A stretch of DNA of 22,181 nucleotides from a virus. The first letter of the stretch is position 1; the number at the start of each line of letters is the position of its first letter. The DNA is taken from IMG/VR virus record IMGVR_UViG_3300044630_000334, positions 1 to 22,181 of that record. The stretch is one strand, 5' to 3'. The translations under genes were made by a program, and so were the position numbers. The notes under the pieces were generated by a model. It was not told the DNA's origin, searched no databases, and was given only the letters and a program-made list of their open reading frames with translations. This document shows positions 7,243 through 14,491 of this stretch, in pieces.

Positions 7243-7687
7243 CTTTGTTCTCCTGCACCATGCCAACACCAAAACCGGGCTGCTCATTTGGAGGCGGTAG
7301 ATTTTTACCTACGTCCATGTATGGTGCCATATCATTCACGTGAGGGGCATGACCTGAAGCCAGTAGGCCACCTCCGCCATGCCGATAATGTTCAAGTTCT
7401 TCCTTGGTGTAGTTCCAATCCCGCCAGCTAGAAAAGTCCCTACGGGGCTGAATATGAATATGACAGCCGATGTTTGCCGCAAGCTGATGTATGAACTCAA
7501 CAACTTCGACAGGCTGTAGGACCATCCACATGTAGTCGTTATTGCCGCGCATCATTATCTCTGTAGTGCCTCCTGAGCAGGTGCCTACAGTAATTGATCT
7601 TGCCCGCGACAAATCTCCTTGCCGATTTTGCACCGACATGTCATTTTCTATCTCTTCGAATGCCTTTTTCCGTTCGCGCTTATTCAT
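7172..7687 (-). CDS. Conserved phage protein of unknown function
   Basis: This 171-aa protein starts at an ATG overlapping the stop of the collagen-like gene as TAATG. The N-terminus is charged (NKRERKKAFEEIENDM), the middle has conserved-looking blocks (DYMWMVLQPVEVVEFIHQL, CHIHIQPRRDFSSWRDW) and the C-terminus is basic and low-complexity (KKPSKRRAAKQTT). The two Trp and the His-x-His pair are notable but no catalytic site can be named. I have a recollection of similar proteins in marine phages near tail fibres. The last 71 bases also encode the start of the tail-assembly chaperone, in a different frame, so the low-complexity tail may be shaped by the overlap. Confidence 0.7.
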   Translation of the reverse strand: MNKRERKKAFEEIENDMSVQNRQGDLSRARSITVGTCSGGTTEIMMRGNNDYMWMVLQPVEVVEFIHQLAANIGCHIHIQPRRDFSSWRDWNYTKEELEHYRHGGGGLLASGHAPHVNDMAPYMDVGKNLPPPNEQPGFGVGMVQENKDGEAVAVKKPSKRRAAKQTTTPS

Positions 7688-8646
7688 TACTGCGGGTTCC
7701 AAGAAATTGTAACCTGTCCCCCGGGAGAACCCACCGCGATGGGATAAGGGCTACCCGGACTAACTGTCTGGCAGTTAAACGTAGAAGGGTTACCGGCAGC
7801 ACCCGGATTACCGGGGTTACCAGAAAAAACAGTACCGGGGTTTGTGGTGCTACGTCCTCCTCCGCCTCCGCCGCTTCCACCACCAAAGCTTCCATCGCCA
7901 CCTCGGCCAGCAGCACCAGCAGTATTCAGCGGATTACCGCTGTTGCTACCGAGTGCAGGGTTGCAAGCCCCCGAACCGCCGCCACCAGTTATGGCGGGAT
8001 TTCCCGCGGGAGACCCCGGGGCACCTCCGATGGGACCTCCCACACCTTGACTGCCGTAACCAACAGAACAGAAATAACAACCGCAAGAGGTAACATACGT
8101 AATGGCACCGCCGCCGCCGCCGCCGCCGATACCGCCCCCACTAGTAAAGTTAGCCGTACCACCATTGCCACCTGTACCACCTGCCCCGCCGGGAAAAGTC
8201 TGGGATATCCCAGTAGAAGCCGTCCCTGTAGCTCCGGGATTACCCGCATTTCCGGGGTTACCCGCCCCGCCAGGATTGGCACTATTCCCCGGATTACCTG
8301 ACCCGGCGGACGAATTGCCTGCATTACCGCCGCCATTGGGGCCTCCAAGGTACGCGGGTAATCCCGGAGTGCCGGGGTACGGCCCGAAATAATTACCACT
8401 GGGGTAGAATGCTTGAGCACCGCCACCACCACCGCCACCACCACCGCCTGCACGCGAAGGAGTCGGGGAAGCACTACCGGGATTGCCGGGGTTACCAGCC
8501 GTGCCGGTACCCCCTTTTCCAGTTATACTTACCTTGCACACACCCACCGGCACAGTGAACGTACCGGGCGCATTAAAGGTCTGAGTACCGCCGGGGACGA
8601 TGCTTTTGCCCCCAAAAAGGACGACTTTAGTGGTTCCGATAGCCAT
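7687..8646 (-). CDS. Collagen-like, glycine-rich tail fibre/adhesin protein
   Basis: This 319-aa protein begins with a beta segment (FNAPGTFTVPVGV) and ends with another (YPIAVGSPGGQVTISW); between them are glycine-rich loops. These include a run of ten glycines at residues 67-76, another run at 175-180, and collagen-like tracts such as GNPGNPG (51-57) and ANPGGAGNPGNAGNPG (123-138). I count 17 X-Pro-Gly sites, nine being Asn-Pro-Gly. Cys188, Cys190 and Cys193 form a small cluster in CGCYFC. Polyglycine-rich loops are known in T-even adhesins (gp38 type), which bind host receptors. A tip adhesin role is inferred. It lies 3 bases after the last of four oxygenase genes. Confidence 0.78.
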   Translation of the reverse strand: MAIGTTKVVLFGGKSIVPGGTQTFNAPGTFTVPVGVCKVSITGKGGTGTAGNPGNPGSASPTPSRAGGGGGGGGGGAQAFYPSGNYFGPYPGTPGLPAYLGGPNGGGNAGNSSAGSGNPGNSANPGGAGNPGNAGNPGATGTASTGISQTFPGGAGGTGGNGGTANFTSGGGIGGGGGGGAITYVTSCGCYFCSVGYGSQGVGGPIGGAPGSPAGNPAITGGGGSGACNPALGSNSGNPLNTAGAAGRGGDGSFGGGSGGGGGGRSTTNPGTVFSGNPGNPGAAGNPSTFNCQTVSPGSPYPIAVGSPGGQVTISWNPQ

Positions 8647-8649
8647 AGC

Positions 8650-9237
8650 TTAACTCCTACCGCACTTACTCATTCCGTAAGCGGGACGTTTGTCTATAGC
8701 GTATACAGCATTAGGACCATTCTTGTCTACGTAATGTAGCATAAATTGTACGGTAAGCTGTCCTTCCTTTAGAGGTTGCCGCCAATGCGATACTTCGCAC
8801 CCTTTATAAACTACGGCATCTCCGGGTTTTAAGATGTGCTTTTCTGGGTCGTTCTTACCATACTGGGTATAAATAGGCGAGACTTCACCTACCGACGCTA
8901 CGTTTACGGTGACGCTTATTTCACACGACGGGCGATCTATGTGAGGCGATAGCTTCTCGCCCGGTTGGTATATACGTGCGTACGAGTATGTTGGTATAAG
9001 CTCCTTACCAGTGGCTCCCTCTATAGCTGCCAAACTACGTTGCAAAAACACCTCGACAAGTGGATCAGCGTAGTAGAAATACTTTGACATAAGGTCCGAG
9101 TCTTTAAGAGTCTCCACCCATTCTCCACGCTTAATACGGTTTTCCAAGTATTGGGAAATAATGGCGGTGGACGTTTCGTCGATGAAGCTGTCAACCTTGA
9201 CACAGCCACATGCTTCAAAGGTTTCTACATCAGTCAT
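8650..9237 (-). CDS. 2-oxoglutarate/Fe(II)-dependent oxygenase-like protein (4th of 4)
   Basis: This 195-aa protein begins at the ATG at 9237, overlapping the upstream gene by 8 bases; an in-frame start at 9396 would lie deep inside that gene. The C-terminal half has the double-stranded beta-helix pattern: YARIYQPGEKLSPHIDRP gives iron ligands His99-x-Asp101, and LKPGDAVVYKGCEVSHWRQ gives the distal His151. The expected basic residue that binds 2-oxoglutarate is not obvious; Gln164 in VQFMLHYV is near where an Arg is normal. Such enzymes hydroxylate proteins, nucleobases or small molecules; the substrate is unknown. It ends the oxygenase run, directly upstream of the collagen-like gene. Confidence 0.85.
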   Translation of the reverse strand: MTDVETFEACGCVKVDSFIDETSTAIISQYLENRIKRGEWVETLKDSDLMSKYFYYADPLVEVFLQRSLAAIEGATGKELIPTYSYARIYQPGEKLSPHIDRPSCEISVTVNVASVGEVSPIYTQYGKNDPEKHILKPGDAVVYKGCEVSHWRQPLKEGQLTVQFMLHYVDKNGPNAVYAIDKRPAYGMSKCGRS

Positions 9238-9826
9238 AATAGAACCACCCCGTAACGATATACTTACTTTGGTCGCCAAATACCGCATTACCTCGGTGGG
9301 CGTGCGTGAACGTAGCAGGCCATATGAGCAGCGTATTCTCTTCCGGCTGTACTCTGCGTTGCTGGTAAAGAAACTCAGTTTCTCCAGCAGCGTCAACAGA
9401 TAGATTATTCAGGTATAACGTGTAGACTAGAACACGATCCGCATGGACCCCGTTACCCTGCTCTGCGTGCCATATATGGTATCCGCCGCCCGGAGGTGTG
9501 CGCTGCATTTTCATAGCAGTACCGTGGATTTTGCCATCCTTTAGGACAGAATATTTGTTTGTGTACTCGTCGTAGCACTTTTGTAGACCGTTGAAGAATA
9601 TATCCGTTGCTGCTGTATCCTCAAAAGGGGCAAGTGTGTGTACCCGCATATTAAGTGCTATCTGGTGGTCATTCTTTCTGTGTGCATCCGCACCTTCGCC
9701 CTGTTGCCTGTTTGACCCTGCACCTGATTGCTCAAGCCGGTCAAACTCACGTATAAGATGCTCGCAATACCCCTTGGGATACACATCTGTATAGGTGGCG
9801 ATAAAGTCTTTGTGTTCTACGTTCAT
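9230..9826 (-). CDS. 2-oxoglutarate/Fe(II)-dependent oxygenase-like protein (3rd of 4), HxE variant
   Basis: The start at 9826 overlaps the upstream stop as ATGA and gives 198 aa; a start at 9850 is possible but has no ribosome site. The prolyl-hydroxylase-like pattern is visible in order: GGGYHIWHAEQG (His120-x-Glu122 as iron ligands), RVLVYTLYLNN, GETEFLYQQ, LLIWPATFTHAHRGN (distal His175 or 177) and KYIVTGWFYYD, where Lys188 is in the 2-oxoglutarate-binding position. The iron motif uses Glu instead of the usual Asp, and a Lys rather than Arg co-substrate anchor is also how collagen-type prolyl 4-hydroxylases are known to work. Protein hydroxylation is a reasonable guess. Confidence 0.88.
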   Translation of the reverse strand: MNVEHKDFIATYTDVYPKGYCEHLIREFDRLEQSGAGSNRQQGEGADAHRKNDHQIALNMRVHTLAPFEDTAATDIFFNGLQKCYDEYTNKYSVLKDGKIHGTAMKMQRTPPGGGYHIWHAEQGNGVHADRVLVYTLYLNNLSVDAAGETEFLYQQRRVQPEENTLLIWPATFTHAHRGNAVFGDQSKYIVTGWFYYD

Positions 9827-10410
9827 TTGAATGCTGGCCCCGATACCCATGCTACTAGTGACTGCCGTGTTCCCTGCGTGACGGGTGTGACTTGATGGAG
9901 AGTATAAGCGGGGAAAGCAGTAATCAAGCCCCGTTGTTTGCGGACGTTCTTTGGATCACCGCCTGTCATGACTTGGAGGTTGCCCCCCTCGTATTGCGCT
10001 GGATCAGACAACTGGAGGACGAGGCTCAGCTTGCGGCTCGGGGATAGCTTCCCGCCATAATCTTGATGCCAGCCATACATGCCATGCTCGGACTGCTCGT
10101 AGTTAGTTAACTGTAGTGCCTCGCCAAAGCCAGTCAGATCGAAGCGGTAGTATTCTGCGTTTAGTGAGGATGCAGCGTGCGCCAACTTCTCAAATACCCA
10201 TGCTGTCTCTGGCGTCTTGTTAAGCCATGAAACTTGCGACCGGCGGATATTATTGAGCGCGGCTTGGTCAGGATTGCCGCCCACTTGCGCTTGCTGATTG
10301 GCGTCCTTGGCTTGCTCTTGCAGCCAATCAAGCTCTTGCTCTGTGAACGCGCCTTCCCACCAGACAAACGGTTCGACCGGCATGGCGTAAGGAGTTAGCA
10401 GGTGCTGCAT
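9823..10410 (-). CDS. 2-oxoglutarate/Fe(II)-dependent oxygenase (2nd of 4), PiuC/P4H-like
   Basis: This 195-aa protein has the complete catalytic set: His115-x-Asp117 in MYGWHQDYGG, distal His172 in AFPAYTLHQVTPV, and Arg182 in TRQSLVAWVSGP for 2-oxoglutarate. The spacing and the strand KLSLVLQLSDPAQYEGGNL match the prolyl-4-hydroxylase-like superfamily. The start has an AAGGA site 6 bases upstream and overlaps the previous gene by 16 bases. The reaction would be hydroxylation of an unidentified substrate using O2 and 2-oxoglutarate, giving succinate and CO2. The N-terminal 100 residues include FVWWEGAFTEQELDWL, the usual entry helix of this family. Confidence 0.92.
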   Translation of the reverse strand: MQHLLTPYAMPVEPFVWWEGAFTEQELDWLQEQAKDANQQAQVGGNPDQAALNNIRRSQVSWLNKTPETAWVFEKLAHAASSLNAEYYRFDLTGFGEALQLTNYEQSEHGMYGWHQDYGGKLSPSRKLSLVLQLSDPAQYEGGNLQVMTGGDPKNVRKQRGLITAFPAYTLHQVTPVTQGTRQSLVAWVSGPAFK

Positions 10411-10988
10411 GGACGATCCTTATGTGAAATGATGAAGTGCAAGCACCGTGTTGGTGTCTCAGCGTTTCCGCCCGCAAGCTGGTGCTGCATCCATGAATTA
10501 GCGAAGAGGACAGTCCCCGTCTGTACGTTGTTAAAGTAAATGCTGTTCGTGGCGTTCGTCACTTCGTCGCTAAGTGCGAAGTCAAGCTCGATCATCGCCT
10601 TGTTCATCCGAGTGTCGTGATACACTGGGTACGCGCCCCCTTGAGGTGCGTCTACAAACATCCACCCGCAGACTTGGCTGTTCTTGTGGATGTGGACATT
10701 AGTACCGCTCTGCGCCCCGGTCTCCTGTACCCATAGCCCTGCGAGGTAGAAGTCGTAGCGCTCAACCGCGTAGCCTTGGTCACGCAGCATTTCAACGCCA
10801 GATACCAAAAGATAATCAGCCACACGCCGAAACGCTGGGTCGTGCTGGACACTACCAGTTTGGCACATAGGGTGCCCGTCGCCTCTCACGTTATCGAGGT
10901 GTTGGATACAAACGGGTAGTATCTCTTCTACAAGATCAGGCCGCTCGTCCCGGTATACAAGAGCCGGGAAATATGCAAAGGCTTGCAT
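10395..10988 (-). CDS. 2-oxoglutarate/Fe(II) oxygenase-like protein (1st of 4), 2OG-FeII_Oxy_5 type
   Basis: This 197-aa protein starts at an ATG overlapping the upstream stop as TAATG. It resembles the 2OG-FeII_Oxy_5 family: the block VHIHKNSQVCGWMFVDAPQG corresponds to the 'H.H..S..SG..Y...P..G' signature, followed by a proline/Tyr strand (GGAYPVYHDTR), distal His169 in LFANSWMQHQL and Arg181 in TPTRCLHFII. The first iron motif reads HIHKN (His99, His101) without a plain His-x-Asp, so the exact ligands are unclear. The helical N-terminus includes YFPALVYRDERPDLVEEIL. It begins the run of four oxygenases, after the small helical gene that follows the tail fibre. Confidence 0.82.
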   Translation of the reverse strand: MQAFAYFPALVYRDERPDLVEEILPVCIQHLDNVRGDGHPMCQTGSVQHDPAFRRVADYLLVSGVEMLRDQGYAVERYDFYLAGLWVQETGAQSGTNVHIHKNSQVCGWMFVDAPQGGAYPVYHDTRMNKAMIELDFALSDEVTNATNSIYFNNVQTGTVLFANSWMQHQLAGGNAETPTRCLHFIISHKDRPCSTC

Positions 10989-11254
10989 TACGCATCAACG
11001 TATGAGGCAAGCGTATCCGCAAACTCCGTGATTTCTTGGGCGGTGACACCACGCTCATCGGCTGGAGCGCTGCGCTTGTTCTCGATAAGAACTTCCTTGG
11101 CGAGGCGGATAAGCTCAAGCTTGGAGCGCTTATTTTCCATGTCGGCGCGCTGCGTTTCAAATTCAAGCATATTTGCATGGCGAACGGTTTCTACCTGTAT
11201 CTGCGTCGCAGCCATAATATCGGCTCGTTCTTGTTGGTCTGTAGAAAGTGTCAT
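10988..11254 (-). CDS. Small helical (coiled-coil) protein of unknown function
   Basis: This 88-aa protein has an AAGGA site 7 bases before its ATG and is almost wholly helical in pattern: ADIMAATQIQVETVRHANML, then FETQRADMENKRSKLELIRL with a heptad-like spacing of Leu, Ile and Met. The C-terminal third (GVTAQEITEFADTLASYV) looks like a second short helical bundle. It follows the large tail fibre gene by 17 bases and precedes the oxygenase genes. The position suggests a fibre assembly helper or a small virion protein, but no family is recognised. Confidence 0.65.
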   Translation of the reverse strand: MTLSTDQQERADIMAATQIQVETVRHANMLEFETQRADMENKRSKLELIRLAKEVLIENKRSAPADERGVTAQEITEFADTLASYVDA

Positions 11255-11271
11255 AAATCTTCCTTTTTGTA

Positions 11272-13629
11272 TTAAGCTAGCATGTTCTTCATGGCGATGT
11301 TGCCATAATATGTCGTGCCGTTATCTGGCGTAAAAAACACCCAGATGTCAACTGCGTTAGCAGTAGTCGTACGCGACAACGTGGCTGCACCACCCGGAAA
11401 TTTAAATGATCCGCCTGACGCTGACCATGCAACTGAGCGACTCGGAGTAGCGTCGTTCGTCAGGATCAACGTGAAAGACGACCCACGGTTGGAACTGGCG
11501 TTAGAGCCAGCCAGTGTAAAAGTGCAGTTGCCTGTCAATGTAGCGGTAAAGACGTTGCCTAGATTAAGATCGATTGTCTTGGACGTGCCGGTGTTGCCAA
11601 GTGCAACGACCTTATCTGAATAGGTCGCTTCGAGGTAGCCAACGGTGCTGATTGTTGCACGGATTGCTGCTGCTGTATAGTCGTAGAAGTTTAGTTCGCC
11701 GCTCTGCGAATAGATGCCCCACGCGTCACCAGTGCCCGTGCTGCGCTTGCTGACAGTGAGAATCGCGCTTGCACCTGTTGAGCGGATAACACCAGATACA
11801 TCCAACTCTACACCCGGCAAACTTGTACCAATCCCCAGCCGGTTGTTAGTATCATCCCAGAAAAAGTTAGCATTGTCTTGCGAATAGACGCCGGAACCGC
11901 CAGCAAAAACAACTGAGCCAGCGGTGAAAGGCGTAGCAGTACCCGTACCGCCATTAGCAGGAGGGAGCGTGCCTGTAACCGTCGCAGAAGCAAGGTTGAC
12001 GCTCAATGTACCGCCAAGGGTAAGCGAACCCGTGGAAGTCACCGAGCCAGTAAGAGTAATCCCGCTAACCGTGCCTGTACCGCCTACGCTCGTAACCGTA
12101 CCTACATACTGGTCAGCCGACGAAATGCTAAAGCTCGGATAAGAGCCGCCGATTGTCGTGGTGCCGCCACCCGTAAGTGCGACAGTCTGGTCGGGAGCCG
12201 AGTTGGTAACAGTAATTGCACCGCTACCGTTGCTGATTGTAATCCCTGTGCCCTGTGTCAGTGTGCTTTGCGTAAGCGAGCCGTCGGAGGTCTTACCGAT
12301 CAGGAGTTGCCCGTCCGTGTATGCCGTATGTCCTGTGCCGCCAGCAGCAACAGGAAGAGTGCCAGCCGTCAGTGTCGTGGTGCCCGACGAGAAAATCGCA
12401 CGGTTAGCAGCGCCAAATGTAGCCAGACCCGTACCGCCTAGCGTCGTAGCTACAGGATTTGTGAGGCTGAACTGTGTGCCAGACAGCGTGAGGCCAGTGC
12501 CTGCCGAGTAAATCTGAGCACTGGAGATTTGGGCAAACGTGATGTTTGTCGTGCCAAACGTAATGGTCCCGACGGTGTTGCAAGTATATGTCTCGCCTGC
12601 GCCGGTCGTACCCTGTTGGACAAACACGGTCGAGCCTTCGCTCAGACCGTCTGGGCTAGCGCTGACGTAAGTGTTTGCGTCACTGGAGCGTGTTAGTACC
12701 CAGTTGGTCGAGACGCTACCTACCGTCGTAACAACGTAGATGCCATTCTCGGTCTGATCGGTCTGCGTATAAATAAGGACGCGGTCAGCGACGCTAACCG
12801 TTACACCATCAAGAACCAGCGCAGCTTGAGTGCCCGCATTGGTCAGGGTAGCGCCAACCCCGGCAGTGCCGTTGTTGTACGTCGCGTTCAGGTTGGTCGG
12901 TGACTCGACCCGCACCGGCTGGTGGAAGTGAATACCAGCGGACACCTGAGTGTCCACATACTGCTTAGTAGCTGCCTGCAAATCCAATGTCGGGTCTTGG
13001 GTCAGCGTAACCGAGACCAGACCGGCAAGAGTTGTAGATGTAGCACCAAGGGAAATAGCCGTTGTGCCGACAGTGACCGCACTATTGCTTAGCGCAGCGT
13101 TGGGGATAGCAGTGAAGTTCGTACCTGTAAGAGTTGGCGTCGTCGAGAAGGAAGGCGTTGTGCCCCCAATCAAAACACCGGAAGCCGTAGCGACAAATGC
13201 CGTAGTATTAGCAGCAGTCTGGTAAGGCACAGAACCCGCAGCGCCAGCAGCTAGATTAGTAGCCCGCGTAGCCGTCGCCGCGTTACCCGTGACGCTGATG
13301 TTGACGTTACCAGCAGCGTCTTCATTGACCGACTTTTCTGCTGGGTAAGTGACAAAAACAGCCTTATCACCGGAACCGAAGTTAACAAGATTGCCACTAT
13401 TGCTGGAGGCTAGCACGGTATCACGGCTTAGGCTTGTGCCTATCGAGGTGTATGCCCCGATACCAACTTCCCAATCATTACCACCGTAGATGGCGTAGTA
13501 GGTCGTGTTGCCGTTGCCGATAACAGCAAAGGACTGAAACCCAGTGGGGGGAGTATTGGCAAGCGTAATCGTCCCCGTACCAGTCGTGGTCGTTACATCT
13601 TGTACGCGGTCCGCGAGAACGAGAGCCAT
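11272..13629 (-). CDS. Large tail fibre protein
   Basis: This 785-aa protein is the largest complete gene here. Its N-terminal 110 residues (ALVLADRVQDVTTTTGTGT through VFVTYPAEKSV) match a module common at the front of marine phage fibres and probably attach it to the tail. The shaft is Thr/Ser/Gly/Ala-rich with recurring short strands such as AAGGTG and TLGGTG, and a conserved segment (HFHQPVRVESPTNLNATYN through NGIYVVTTVG). The C-terminal 140 residues (KTIDLNLGNVFTATLTGNC, ending IAMKNMLA) form a compact beta domain likely to contact the host. The start has GAGGTAGG upstream, and a long hairpin lies in the preceding gap. Confidence 0.9.
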   Translation of the reverse strand: MALVLADRVQDVTTTTGTGTITLANTPPTGFQSFAVIGNGNTTYYAIYGGNDWEVGIGAYTSIGTSLSRDTVLASSNSGNLVNFGSGDKAVFVTYPAEKSVNEDAAGNVNISVTGNAATATRATNLAAGAAGSVPYQTAANTTAFVATASGVLIGGTTPSFSTTPTLTGTNFTAIPNAALSNSAVTVGTTAISLGATSTTLAGLVSVTLTQDPTLDLQAATKQYVDTQVSAGIHFHQPVRVESPTNLNATYNNGTAGVGATLTNAGTQAALVLDGVTVSVADRVLIYTQTDQTENGIYVVTTVGSVSTNWVLTRSSDANTYVSASPDGLSEGSTVFVQQGTTGAGETYTCNTVGTITFGTTNITFAQISSAQIYSAGTGLTLSGTQFSLTNPVATTLGGTGLATFGAANRAIFSSGTTTLTAGTLPVAAGGTGHTAYTDGQLLIGKTSDGSLTQSTLTQGTGITISNGSGAITVTNSAPDQTVALTGGGTTTIGGSYPSFSISSADQYVGTVTSVGGTGTVSGITLTGSVTSTGSLTLGGTLSVNLASATVTGTLPPANGGTGTATPFTAGSVVFAGGSGVYSQDNANFFWDDTNNRLGIGTSLPGVELDVSGVIRSTGASAILTVSKRSTGTGDAWGIYSQSGELNFYDYTAAAIRATISTVGYLEATYSDKVVALGNTGTSKTIDLNLGNVFTATLTGNCTFTLAGSNASSNRGSSFTLILTNDATPSRSVAWSASGGSFKFPGGAATLSRTTTANAVDIWVFFTPDNGTTYYGNIAMKNMLA

Positions 13630-13653
13630 CTACCTACCTCACATCAAGTTACA

Positions 13654-13695
13654 GAACTTACCGAGTGTTCCATAAAACACTCGGCTGATAAGTTC
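13654..13695 (-). promoter_or_regulatory. Long two-part hairpin between a virion gene and the tail fibre gene
   Basis: Bases 13661-13669 and 13676-13684 form a perfect 9-bp stem (CCGAGTGTT with AACACTCGG) around a 6-base loop. An outer 7-bp stem pairs 13654-13660 with 13689-13695 (GAACTTA with TAAGTTC), leaving one 4-base bulge on one side. It sits in the 74-base gap between the virion gene ending at 13704 and the fibre start at 13629. There is no T-tract after it on the minus strand, so a rho-independent terminator is not supported; an attenuator, mRNA-stability or RNase-processing stem is more likely. Confidence 0.7.
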
Positions 13696-13703
13696 TTCAG
13701 TCA

Positions 13704-14192
13704 TTAGGCGATCCGGATAATAGCCGTGGTGTTGGTCGCGGTCGGGAAGATGATGGTGAAGTCACCCGCCGTTGCGGTCTTGTCCGAGCCAAAATCCAAC
13801 ACGCAGACCGAAGCGTTTGTCAAAGCCGTGTTGGCGTTCGAGTTAGCCGAAGGTGTGGTGTTATAGATCAGTGCGCCACGAGCCGTGATGGTCGCGTTGG
13901 TGAAGGTAAGGTCACCAAAGTCCACGAAGCCAACACCAGTTTCAGCGTTGGTGTTGACCGCAGTTGAGCCGAGGTTAGTCAGCGAGCCGCCGCCAGCGCT
14001 ATAGTTGGTACCCGACGACGAAACTTCGTTCGACGCGGTGTATGCTGTGGTGTTCGCGTCAAGCGAAGCCGACGAGGTGTAAAGCGCGAGCTTGAAAGTG
14101 TCAGCACCTGTGTCGCCCGAGGGGCGGAAGTCGTGCACGGCCAGCATAAGCTGGGACTTGAACGACGTAGTCATTGCTTGAGTAATTGCCAT
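13704..14192 (-). CDS. Virion structural protein
   Basis: This 162-aa protein has an ideal ribosome site (AAGGAGG) upstream of its ATG, one of the strongest in the window, suggesting abundant production. It begins AITQAMTTSFKSQLML and continues with FKLALYTSSASLD, then a Ser/Thr/Asn/Gly-rich beta domain with ARGALIYN near the middle and VLDFGSDKTATAGDFTI near the end. I recognise this kind of protein from many marine phages, where it is a tail or decoration-type virion component of unknown exact position. It precedes the tail fibre. No enzyme motif is seen. Confidence 0.75.
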   Translation of the reverse strand: MAITQAMTTSFKSQLMLAVHDFRPSGDTGADTFKLALYTSSASLDANTTAYTASNEVSSSGTNYSAGGGSLTNLGSTAVNTNAETGVGFVDFGDLTFTNATITARGALIYNTTPSANSNANTALTNASVCVLDFGSDKTATAGDFTIIFPTATNTTAIIRIA

Positions 14193-14202
14193 TATGGCCT
14201 CC

Positions 14203-14487
14203 TTAACTGTCTAAAATAGGGATAAACTCTGGATGCCCAGCCTTGTGGAATTTGTTCACCAGAGTTACGTTATGGGACCGGACGACTTCATTCATATAAT
14301 GAACGAGTACCTGACGGATGGAGTCCTTGAACGCCTCCGCTTGGTCCCTGATAGCTGGATGCGTATTGCCTCCAACAAAGATAATCTTATCGAGGGCGCG
14401 CTCAGCAATTTCTTCAGGCGTAAAACCACGCCCTTCGGTGGTTATCACCATCACGTCGCCGCCCAGCATTGTACCTACAGATTCCAT
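14203..14487 (-). CDS. Conserved small phage protein, unknown function
   Basis: I start this 94-aa protein at the ATG at 14487, which has GAGG 7 bases upstream; a GTG at 14490 is the alternative. It reads as an N-terminal strand (MLGGDVMVITTEGRG), a helix (TPEEIAERALDKIIFVG), then a long amphipathic helix (IRDQAEAFKDSIRQVLVHYM). I recognise the type from marine phages in this same position, between an adaptor-like protein and a virion protein, but no function is known. It may help assemble the connector or tail. It begins 4 bases after the upstream stop. Confidence 0.7.
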   Translation of the reverse strand: MESVGTMLGGDVMVITTEGRGFTPEEIAERALDKIIFVGGNTHPAIRDQAEAFKDSIRQVLVHYMNEVVRSHNVTLVNKFHKAGHPEFIPILDS

Positions 14488-14491
14488 CACC

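Noticed and set aside
7594-8392. Plus-strand frames rich in Pro/Ala/Thr or Arg opposite the glycine-rich fibre
   Set aside because: They are produced by the GGN/CCN low complexity of the fibre gene (Gly codons read as Pro or Arg in reverse) and show no gene-like features.
7687-8646. Eukaryotic collagen gene or contamination
   Set aside because: The Gly-x-Pro tracts are irregular, flanked by phage-type beta modules, and the gene is embedded in a compact phage operon with phage-type ribosome sites around it.
9238-9396. N-terminal extension of the fourth oxygenase
   Set aside because: It would add 53 residues inside the preceding gene, while the ATG at 9237 gives a normal-length protein with a short overlap.
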